A stretch of 64,000 nt of DNA from JACRCT01 sp049841135 (lineage in GTDB: Bacteria > Myxococcota > Myxococcia > Myxococcales > UBA5297): the NCBI GenBank assembly GCA_049841135.1, contig JASGHK010000005.1, positions 1,116,001 through 1,180,000 of the forward strand, in the 5' to 3' direction. Of the stretch, positions 10,365 to 19,229 are shown in pieces. The notes beneath the pieces are model-generated. The model was given only the letters and a program-made list of their open reading frames with translations. It did not search any database and was not told where the DNA came from. Positions within the stretch are counted from its first letter, which is position 1. Every line of letters begins with the position of its first letter. The position numbers and the translations under genes are program-made.

Positions 10365-11747
10365 ATGCGGCGGAAGTCGGTAGTGCCGGGCTTCCACGCC
10401 CGGGGCGCCCTTGCAATCCATCTCTCTGAGGCGCACTCCGTCTTTCTCGCGGCGGGAGTCGGGTAGTGCCGGGCTTCCACGCCCGGGGCGCCCTTGCGAT
10501 CCATCTCTCTGAGGCGCACTCCGTCTTTCTCGCGGCGGGAGTCGGGTAGTGCCGGGCTTCCACGCCTGGGGCGCTCTTGCGATCCATCTCTCTGAGGCGC
10601 ACTCCGTCTTTCTCGCGGCGGGAGTCGGGTAGTGCCGGGCTTCCACGCGCTTCCACGCCCGGGGCGCCCTTGCGATCCGTCTCTCTGAGGCGCACTCCGT
10701 CTTTCTCGCGGCGGGAGTCGGGTAGTGCCGGGCTTCCACGCGCTTCCACGCCCGGGGCGCCCTTGCGATCCATCTCTCTGAGGCGCACTCCGTCTTTCTC
10801 GCGGCGGGAGTCGGGTAGTGCCGGGCTTCCACGCGCTTCCACGCCCGGGGCGCTCTTGCGATCCATCTCTCTGAGGCGCACTCCGTCTTTCTCGCGGCGG
10901 GAGTCGGGTAGTGCCGGGCTTCCACGCCCGGGGCGCCCTTGCAATCCGTCCCTCTGAGGCGCACTCCGTCTTTCTCGCGGCGGGAGTCGGGTAGTGCCGG
11001 GCTTCCACGCCTGGGGCGCCCTTGCGACCCATCTCTCTGAGGCGCACTCCGTCTTTCTCGCGGCGGGAGTCGGGTAGTGCCGGGCTTCCACGCCCGGGGC
11101 ACCCTTGCGATCCGTCCCTCTGAGGCGCACTCCAATCCGTCCCTCTGAGGCGCACTCCGTCTTTCTCGCGGCGGGAGTCGGGTAGTGCCGGGCTTCCACG
11201 CCCGGGGCACCCTTGCGACCCATCTCTCTGAGGCGCACTCCGTCTTTCTCGCGGCGGGAGTCGGGTAGTGCCGGGCTCCCACGCGCTCCCACGCCCGGGG
11301 CGCCCTTGCGACCCATCTCTCTGAGGCGCACTCCGTCTTGCTCGCGGCGGGAGTCGGGTAGTGCCGGGCTTCCACGCGCGTGGAAGTCGGGCACTACCCC
11401 CAATTACCGCCGCCGGCCAGCCGAGCGCGCCTCAGATGACGGACCTGCACGGTTGTCCCCCGGCGTGGAAGCGCGTGGAAGCCGGGCACTACCCCCAATT
11501 ACCGCCGCCGGCCAGCCGAGCGCGCCTCAGATGAACGGACCTGCACGGTTGTCCCCCCGGCGTGGAAGCCGGGCACTACCCCCAATTACCGCCGCCGGAT
11601 AGCCGAGTTGCGCCTCAGACGAACGGACCTGCACGGTTGTCCCCGGCGTGGAAGCCGGGCACTACCCCCAATTAACGCCGCCGGACAGCCGAGCGCGCCT
11701 CAGATGAACGGACCGATACGGTTGTCGGCGTGGAAGCCGGGCACTCC
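10365..11747. repeat. REP/BIME-like array: 12 direct and 5 inverted GTAG-hairpin units
   Basis: Twelve forward units have GTAG at 10380, 10463, 10546, 10629, 10722, 10815, 10908, 10991, 11074, 11182, 11265 and 11358; spacing is 83 bases, or 93 where a ten-base cttccacgcg is duplicated, and once 108. Each is GTAG-TG, then stem CCGGGC, loop TTCCAC, stem GCCCGG, then a spacer with TCTGAGGCGCACTC. Five reversed units start at 11378, 11473, 11560, 11646 and 11728 with spacing 82-95; there the stem is CCCGGC/GCCGGG around the same loop, and the last copy is truncated before CTAC. The spacer is homologous but diverged. GTAG beside a palindrome in both orientations is the REP/BIME layout. No RAYT transposase gene is visible in the window. 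Confidence 0.9.
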
Positions 11748-11774
11748 TTGTCACGGTCGCCGACGACCTCTGCC

Positions 11775-14376
11775 TCAGTGCCGCGGCGAGCGCTGCTCCG
11801 CCAGCACCTGACCAAGCATCGCGACAGCCATCGCGAGATCCGGCCTGGCCCCGAGCAGCGGTGCCATCGGATCGCCCCTGCGCGCCACGCGCTCCGGCAC
11901 CGTGCGCAGGGTGAAACGCCCGGGGTCGAGCCCCTCCTCGACCTCGTCCCATGTGAGCGGCGTGGAGACCCGCCCGCCGGGATAGGCCCGCGCCGAGTAG
12001 GGCGCGACGATGGTGCGCCGCCTCCCGGTCTGGCCCACGTCGACGAAGACCCTCGCGCCGCGCTTGTCCTTGCGCAGCTCCATCGTCGCCAGGTCCGGGT
12101 GACGCTCGGTCACCAGCCTCCCGAGCAGCGCGGTCAACGCCTGCGCCGTCTCAAAGCTCGCCCCCGGCCCGAGGGGGACGAGCACGTGCAGCCCGTCCTG
12201 GCCCGAGGTCTTGGCGAAACCGGCCAGTCCGATCGACTCGAGGATCTCCCGCAGGGTCCGCGCCAGCTTCACCGCCGCGGCGAGCGAGGCGCGGTCGACG
12301 TCGAAGTCCACCACACCGAAGTCGCAGCTCTCGAGGCTGCCCTCGCGGCAAGCCAGCACGTGCAACGGAATGGCGCCGAGGTTGGCCACCGCGCGCAGGG
12401 CGTCGAGGTCGTCGACCAGGAAGACGCGCTTCCTGCCGCCGGTCTCGCGCTCGTCGAGCGCGACGTGGCGAATCCACGAAGGGAGCCCGAACGGCACGTT
12501 CCACTGGAAGAAGGACTTGCCCTCGATTCCATCCGGGTAGCGCACGAGCGCGACCGGGCGGTCGCGCAGATAGGGCAGCAGCACCGGCGCGACGTTCTCG
12601 TAGTAGCGGAAGAGGTCGCCCTTGGTCAGCCCGTCCTTCGGCCAGAAGAGCTTGTCCGGGTTGGTCAGGGTCACCCGGCGCTGGACCACCGCTTCACGCC
12701 CGGCCGCCGGCACCAGCGAATCGCCAGGCTGCTCGCCGTGAGGACCGGCGACGCAGTCCTGCGGTTCCCGGTCCGGATCCATCCCGCGAAACACCGGGAA
12801 GCGCAGCGCGCCGTCTTCCGACCAGCCGAGGAAGCGCACGCTGACCACCAACTCCGGCTTCACGAAGGTGCGTCCCAGAGGCGCTTCCGCAGGCTCTCCC
12901 TCGAAGACGGGCTTCTCCACCACCAGAGGCGCGAGGCGCTCGAGGAGGACGTCGATGGTCCTCTCGTCGAGCCCGCTTCCGACCTTTCCGCGCAGGACCA
13001 GCCGCCCGGCTTCGTGGCTGGCGAGGTCGAGGGCCCCCAGGCGCGTCCGCCCCTTCCCGGTGGTGTAGCCCACGACCACGAAGCTCTCGACGCGCTCGCA
13101 CTTGACCTTGAGCCAGTCGTCGGTGCGACGCGGGCCCTCGCGGTACGGCGCATCCCGGCGCTTGGCCACGAGGCCCTCGAGGTGCCGCGCACGGCAGAAC
13201 TCGAGGAGCTGGGCGCCGCGGCCCTCGACGTGCTCCAAGGCGCGAGCGATGCCCGCTCCGGGCAGGACGACGTGCAACAGCTCGCGCCGGGCATGCCACG
13301 GCAGGCCCCGAAGGTCGTAGGGCCCCAAGGCGAGGACGTCGAACACCACGTAGCGCACGGCCGGAGTCGGCCAGGCGCCGCGCGGCGAGAGCCCGCCGCG
13401 GCCGTGGACTCGCTGGAGGAGGCGCTGGAAGCTGGGCAGGCCGTCGTCCCCAAAGGCGACGACCTCGCCGTCGAGCACGACCCGCTCCGCGGCGACGGTC
13501 TGCAGCGCGCGCTCGACCTCGGGGTAGGCGGCCGTGGCGTCGCGGCCCGAGCGATAGGTGAGCGCGACCTGGTCGCCCCGTTTGTCGGCCACCACCCGGA
13601 CCCCGTCGAGCTTGAGCTCGTAGACGTATCCCGCCTCGGGCATCGTCCCCGGCTCGGCGCTGGCGCAGAGCATCGGCGAGAGGCGGCGCCCGTCGACCTC
13701 GCCGGGCGGCGCTCCCAAGGCGCGGGCCTCGGCCTCCGCGGCGGCGGCGAGCTCGGGGGCCCGCTGGCGCTCGTCGACGGTCAGGCCGGAGAGCACCGAG
13801 CGCGGCTGCCCCGCGAGCCCGTCGTTTTCGGGGCCGGTGCGCGCCCACGAGTCCTTCTTCTTGAACAGCAGCCAGTCCTTGCCCTTCGCGCTCTTCTTCA
13901 GCCGGACCAGCGCGAACCGGCCGCGCAGCTTGTGGCCAGCCAGGACGAAGTCGATCTTCCCGTCCCGGCTTCCCTGCTCGGCGCTCTTCTCCAGGTAGCG
14001 GACTTCGCCCACGTCCCAGCAGATCATCGAGCCGGCGCCGTAGTTGCCTTCGGGGATGACTCCTTCGTAGCGGGCATATTCGAGCGGGTGATCCTCGGTC
14101 TCGACGGCCAGATGCTTCACCTCGGGGTCGAGCGAGGGCCCGTGGGGCACCGCGAAGCTCGCCAGCACGCCGCCACGCTCGAGGCGCAGATCGAAGTGGC
14201 GGCGGGTGGCGTCGTGCAGGTGCACGACGAAGACTCCGCGCCACGTCTCGCCTGACCGGGCGGCCTCGGCCTCGCCCGCCGGCTCGGTCGTGGCGCCGGG
14301 ATCGCGCTTGCGCCGGTAATCAGCCAGGGGATCGGCTCGTTCGGCCGAGGAAGGACGTTCGGGTGCCGAGCTCACG
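11775..14376 (-). CDS. ligD: ATP-dependent DNA ligase D (NHEJ)
   Basis: All three LigD activities appear in one chain. The 3'-phosphoesterase comes first (FVVHLHDATRRHFDLRLE, then GVIPEGNYGAG). The ligase follows with the adenylation motif YELKLDGVR (Lys near residue 252) and VLDGEVVAF. The primase-polymerase is last (TNPDKLFWPKDGLTKGD; acidic VVDFDVD near 690; KTSGQDGLHVLVPL). This order, phosphoesterase-ligase-polymerase, is one of the known arrangements. I place the start at the GTG at 14376 (MSSAPERPSS) because an upstream ATG at 14471 would sit only 15 bases from the divergent ku start. Paired with Ku it would seal double-strand breaks by end joining. The reading frame is intact. Confidence 0.95.
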
Positions 14377-14485
14377 TCGGATTGTAAGGACCGGCCCGAG
14401 GCCCCTGCCCGACTCGCCGCCGGCCCGTTGCGCCACACCCACCTCAATCTTGGGGCGGGCCCAACGGCCACGTTATCCAGCGCTC
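14377..14485. promoter_or_regulatory. Shared ligD/ku divergent promoter region
   Basis: The two NHEJ genes are transcribed away from this 109-base gap, so both promoters must lie here or in the adjacent 5' ends. I cannot pick out clear -35/-10 boxes or an operator. Confidence 0.4.
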
Positions 14486-15334
14486 ATGAGCGCACGTGCC
14501 CTCGCATCGGGGACCATCTCCTTTGGCCTGGTCTCGATCCCCTTCAAGGTCTACACGGCGGCCAGCACCGTCTCCGTGTCCTTTCACTTGCTCTCCAAGA
14601 AGACCGGTCACCGGCTCAAGCAGCAGTACGTCGACGCGGTGGACAAGACCGTGGTCGAACGGGCCGAGATGGTGAAGGGCTACGAGTTCTCCAAGGATCA
14701 ATACGTCCCGTTCACCGAGGACGAGCTCAAGAAGCTCGAGGCGGCCCGGACCAGCTCGCTCGAGCTCGTGGAGTTCGTCCCCGAGGGTTCCGTCGACTTC
14801 GTCTACCAGGAGAAGGCGTACTACCTCGGCCCCGACAAGGGCGGCGAGCGGGCCTACCAGCTTCTGGTCAAGGCGCTCGAGCGCGCAGGCAAGGTCGCCG
14901 TCGGCCGCTACTGGACGCACGGCAAGCAGCAACTCGTGCTGCTCAGACCCTACCGCTCGAAGGGCCTGCTGCTCACGTACGCGTACTACGCCCACGAGGT
15001 GCACCCGTTCGACGAGGTCGAGCTCGGTCCCGTCGCGACCTTCAAGGACCTCGAGATGGAGCTCGCCGACAAGCTCGTCGAACAGCTCAGCGTGCCGGCG
15101 TTCGAGCCCAAGAAGTACCGGGACGAATACGAAGAGCGCGTCGTGGCCGCCGCGAAGCAGAAGATCGCCGGGCAGGAGATCCACGTCGCGACCGAGGCCG
15201 CTGAAGCTCCCATCATCGACCTCTTCGAAGCCCTCAAGCGCAGCCTCGCCGGCGGCGACGAGAAGAACGAGGACGACGATTCTCGGGCGACTGTTCGAGA
15301 CGCTGGAGGCGCGCACGCCCACCCGGGACTGTGA
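14486..15334 (+). CDS. ku: Ku end-binding protein (NHEJ)
   Basis: The sequence follows bacterial Ku throughout: ASGTISFGLVSIPFKVYTA at the N-terminus, TGHRLKQQYVDAVD, VDFVYQEKAYYLGPDKGG, VAVGRYWTHGKQQLVLLRPY and the dimer-arch region AFEPKKYRDEYEERV. At 282 residues it has the normal length. Ku homodimers thread onto broken ends and recruit LigD, encoded divergently 109 bases away. The last 20 residues (SRATVRDAGGAHAHPGL) are less coding-like than the rest and begin at a GATTC (15278-15282), the signature of insertions elsewhere here; correcting it gives LGRLFETLEARTPTRD but no nearby stop, so the tail is uncertain. Confidence 0.93.
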   Translation: MSARALASGTISFGLVSIPFKVYTAASTVSVSFHLLSKKTGHRLKQQYVDAVDKTVVERAEMVKGYEFSKDQYVPFTEDELKKLEAARTSSLELVEFVPEGSVDFVYQEKAYYLGPDKGGERAYQLLVKALERAGKVAVGRYWTHGKQQLVLLRPYRSKGLLLTYAYYAHEVHPFDEVELGPVATFKDLEMELADKLVEQLSVPAFEPKKYRDEYEERVVAAAKQKIAGQEIHVATEAAEAPIIDLFEALKRSLAGGDEKNEDDDSRATVRDAGGAHAHPGL

Positions 15335-15465
15335 TTGCGCTGACCTGACATCGACGCTTGCAGTCAGATGCCCGCGCTGCCACCAGAGCGTGAGGCGGCG
15401 ATGGGGAAGCCGTTGTAGCCTCACGGCCTCCCTCTCCCGACGTTCACTCCCTGGAGGACCTGGCG

Positions 15466-16930
15466 ATGACGAACCCGACGGCTTTCGCTGCACACCCCAT
15501 GGACCCCGCACTGGCAGGACTCGATCCGGCGGCGATGTGGCAGGTCTTCAGTGACCTTACCCGCATCCCGCGCGCGAGCGGCAACGAGGCGGGAGTGCGC
15601 GACCACGTGCGGAGGTTCGCGAAACATCATGGCTTCGACTTCGAGACGAACGAGGTGGGCGACGTGCTGCTGCGGGTCAACTCCGGCGCGCCCGGACCGG
15701 TCGTGGCGCTCCAGGCGCACATGGACATGGTCTGCGTCGCGAAGGAGGGCTTGAAGTTCGACTTCGCCAAGGACCCCATCCACCTGGTCCGCGAGGGCGA
15801 CGTCATCCACGCGGACGGGACCTCGCTCGGCGCCGACAACGGCATCGGCATCGCCTACGCCCTGGCGCTCGCCCTGGAGGTTCGGGGCCCGCTCGAGGTG
15901 CTGCTCACGGTCGACGAGGAGCGCGGCTTCTCCGGCATCGACGGCGTGGCCCCGGGTTGGCTCAAGGCAAAGGCGCTCATCAACATCGACTCCGAGGAGG
16001 AGGGCTTCTTCACCATCGCCTCCGCGGGGGCGCGCGACTTCCGGGTGCGGACGGCCGCCGAGCGCGCGGCGGGCGGCGCCTTCGAGACCTTCGCAATCAA
16101 GGTCGATGGCCTGAAGGGAGGCCACTCCGGCGTGGACATCCATCGCGGGAGGACCAATGCGCTCAAGGTCATGGGGCAGGTGCTCGGCGCAGCCCGGGCG
16201 CTCGGCGGCGCGGTCTACGGGATGGAGGGCGGCACCGCGCCCAATGTGATCCCCTCGACGGCCGGGGCGGTCGTGGGCGTCCCCGCGGGCCAGAAGGCTG
16301 CGCTCCTCGACGCGGTCTCCGGGCTGCAGCGCAAGCTGGCATCCCCGGAGGACCCCGACCTGAAGATCGCGGTCACCGCGGTGGCCGAGACCCGCGTCCC
16401 GCTCACCTCCAACGCCGCCGGGCGCCTGTGCGACCTGCTCGACCGGCTCCCGACCGGCGTCATCGTCCCCTCGCAGCTCGACCCCACCCAGCCGTTCGTC
16501 TCGAACAACCTCGCCGTGGCCCGTGAGCCTCGACGGCCTCTTCGTGCTCACCATGATGAGCCGCTCGCCGGCGACCGCCGAGCTGGAGAAGCTCGAGGGG
16601 CGGTACCGGGAGATCGCGCAGAAGCATGGAGCGGCGCTGGAGGCGGGCAGGATCGTCCCCGGCTGGGCACCTGACTACCGCTCCGCGCTGCTCGCGCTGT
16701 TCCAGCGCAGGTACCAGGAGCAGTACGGCCAGGACGGCAAGATCCTCGTGATCCACGCTGGGCTGGAGTGCGGCGCGCTGCAGTCCAAGTACCCGGGGAT
16801 GGACCTCATCAGCGTGGGGCCCGACATCAAGGACGTGCACAGCGTCAAGGAGATGGTGTCGGCGGAGTCGGCCCGCCGCACGTACCAGCTCGTGCGCGAC
16901 GTCATCCGCGAGCTGCACGGCTCCCGCTGA
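15466..16930 (+). CDS. pepD: Aminoacyl-histidine dipeptidase, M20 family (one +1 frameshift)
   Basis: This matches peptidase D, a zinc dipeptidase that splits Xaa-His and similar dipeptides in the cytosol. Metal and catalytic residues are present: QAHMDMV, TSLGADNGIGIA, TVDEERGFSGI, NIDSEEEG and a late His in VIHAGLECG. The lid/dimer region has KGGHSGVDIHRGRTNA. The frame shifts by +1 at 16525-16531 (GAGcCTC); removing a C gives NNLAVARELDGLFVLTMMSRS, in line with the family. Corrected length is about 487 residues, which is typical. It starts 131 bases after ku and is probably a separate transcript. Confidence 0.92.
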
Positions 16931-17002
16931 CCCTGACGACCTCCTATCTGGTTCGTTCGGCAGGTGGCGCCGTTTGAGGCGCCATCCAATGACGGAGATC
17001 CG

Positions 17003-19176
17003 GTGGCGAGCCGCAGCCCTCACCGCGTCGACCCGACCCTCTTCGAGCCCGCGATGCCCGATGCGGTCCGCTCGCTCATCGCCGAGGCGCGCGAGGGCCG
17101 TGGGACGCTCGCGAGCTGGTTCGCCGGTCGGGAGGTGAAGCAGGCGTTCGCGCTGCTCCACGCCACACCCCCGGTCGATCCAGTGGTGCTGGGCTGGGTC
17201 CTGGGGATCACCGCCTTTTCGGGCCGGAAGCGGAGCTTCTTGGATGCGCTGCGCTCGTGCACCGCCCCTGTGCTCTCGGCGGCCATCGACGCGTTCTCCG
17301 CGGGTGTGCTGGCCGGCGTGCCCGTCTTCGACCCGATGCTTTGGAAGGACATCGAGCTCCTCCGCGAAGTCGCTCGGGACGGTTCCCGACAGCCTGTGCC
17401 GGGCGCTCCCCGAGGGGCTCGTGAGCGATGCTGGCGTGGCGCGCGGCACCGCCAGGCTGCTCGCGCGTCTCACAGGTGGCCGCGCGCTCGACTGCATCGC
17501 TGAGGCGCTCGGCCCGTCCGGCGTGAAGGGCCCGGCGGCGCGCAGGCTCGAGGACGCGCTGCTCGAGCTGGCGCCCGGGGTCAGCGACGATCCCGTCGAG
17601 CAGGCCGTCGGCCACGACTCGCCGCAAGAGGCGGTGCTTCTCGCGCGGCTCCTGGACGAGTGGGCCCGGACGCGCGACCCGCGCCTGATCGGCCCCCTCC
17701 AGCGCGCCGGCGAGTTGGCCGCCTTGGGACGCCCTGCCCTGGCCGCACCGACCAAGGCCCTGCTCGAGACGCTGTGGCACCAGGTAGCCGCCTTGCGCGA
17801 ACCCGCGGACACCGTGCGCCTGGTGCAGGCGCCCTGGCCGGCGAGATGGCAGCAGGCCCGCTCCCGGGTCGCCGCGCTCGAACGGTCCCCGGTCGATCCG
17901 CGCATCGTCACCGGCCTGCTCGAGGTTGCGCCCTCCTATTCGTCGCCCGAGGCCCTTCCCTTCCACGTCGCCCTCGCCTCACTCGTCGCTCGCGCAGCCT
18001 CGCCGGAGTGGCTCGAGGAGCTCTCGCGCCTGCGCGGCCAGCTTCCTTTGCATTCCCGCGCCTACGAGCCCGCCCGCGCCGCCTGCGGCAGGGTGACTCC
18101 TTCACGCGCGGACGCCGCGCTCGTCGGGCCGCTGAGCGAGGCCACCGTTCCTGCCGCCCGAGACCCCCGCGAGGTCTGGGATTGGTTCTGGGCAGACCCG
18201 TCTGACCCTCAGCGCCGGCTGGTCCTGGCCGACGCGCTGCAGGCCGCCGGCGACCCGCGCGGTGAGTTCATCGCCGTGCAGTGCGCCATCGCCGACGGAC
18301 GCGGGACACCCAAGGTGCGCCGGCGCGCCGCGGAGTCTCCTGGCCGCCCACGCCGGCCGCTGGACCGGCAAGCTCCCCGGCATCGACCCGAGGTCGCGCC
18401 GGTTCGAGCGCGGATTCCTGGTGGAGGCGCGGACGACGGCGCTGCACGAGGAGCTGATGGCCGCCTCCCGACTGCGCGACTGGCTGACCCTGGAGGCGCT
18501 CGCCGTCGACGCACGAACGGGCTACGCCGAGCTGATTCGGGCGATGCCCAGCCTGCGAACCCTATCGCTGGAGGGCGTGAATGGCCTGCACCCGGAAGCC
18601 AACTGCCAGCCGGTCCCGTCGCTGCGAGCGCTGACGACCGACGACTGGATGCCCTCGCGCGAGCTCAAGCAGACCTTCCCCAACCTCGACGTCCTGGGTG
18701 GCAGCTGGTCGCTTTACCGCTACGACTGGCGGCCGGACCAGTTCCGCGAGTTGCTGACGCGCATGAGCGATGCCGGCATCCAGGCGGCGGTGCTCAAGGC
18801 TTTCCCGCTGGGCTACCTGGTCGAGGCCTTCGAGGAGTGGACGAAGGCCGGCGGCCCGGCCGAGCTGCGGCTGGCGGGGACCTGGAGCCAGACCTTCGAA
18901 ACCGAAGGCTGGCGGATCCGGCTGCGCCGCGGCAGCGACCGGGCACAGGTCGTCAAGAGCGAGGGCCTGACCAAGCTCGCGGTCCTAGGCATCAAGGAGG
19001 TCGGCGTTTACTCGGTCGGCTCACCCTTCGACCTCGCCGCGACCGCCGAGATCCTGTGGTCCACAGGGCTGAGGGTGGTCGCCAGCGACGATCCGATTGA
19101 ACTGGCCGACCCGCCCGTAGCCTCGAACCGGCCCTCCCGGGCTTCGCTCTCGACAAGCTCGGAACGGAGAAGGTGA
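17003..19176 (+). CDS. TIGR02996 repeat-companion protein (two +1 frameshifts)
   Basis: The middle of this roughly 720-residue protein carries a TIGR02996 domain: WDWFWADPSDPQRRLVLADA, then AAGDPRGEFIAVQCA and ELLAAHAGRW. Proteins of this type occur in Myxococcota and Planctomycetes and are usually followed by repeats; here the C-terminal part has leucine-rich-like segments (MPSLRTLSLEGVNGLHPE, KLAVLGIKEVGVYSV). The N-terminal 380 residues are helical and unrecognised. Frame breaks lie near 17366-17371 (GAaGTC) and at 18333-18339 (GAGtCTC); the second correction restores the family sequence AAELLAAHAGRW. I prefer the GTG at 17003 with GGAG upstream; a GTG at 16964 is also possible. Function unknown. 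Confidence 0.8.
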
Positions 19177-19204
19177 CTTCAGGCCCACAGGCCTGAAGTC
19201 ACCT
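19171..19204. terminator. Perfect 15-bp hairpin between convergent genes
   Basis: Left arm 19171-19185 and right arm 19190-19204 are perfectly complementary around a CACA loop. The stop codon of the forward gene (19174-19176) lies inside the left arm, and the reverse gene ends at 19230. The position suits a bidirectional terminator, although there is no long T tract on either side. Confidence 0.75.
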
Positions 19205-19229
19205 CCGAAGCCCGCCGCAGCCATCCGAC

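Noticed and set aside
10260..11403. Three overlapping reverse frames of about 280-370 codons across the repeat array
   Set aside because: All three frames stay open only because the repeat unit has no stop in any of them; unit lengths of 83 and 108 are not multiples of three, so no single repeated protein is encoded. The conserved part is the hairpin, not the peptide.
10365..11747. CRISPR array
   Set aside because: The conserved core is flanked by spacers that are homologous to one another, not unique, the orientation flips, and there are no cas genes.
11730..14255. Long forward frame of about 840 codons opposite ligD
   Set aside because: Antisense to ligD, whose three catalytic domains are all recognisable on the reverse strand.
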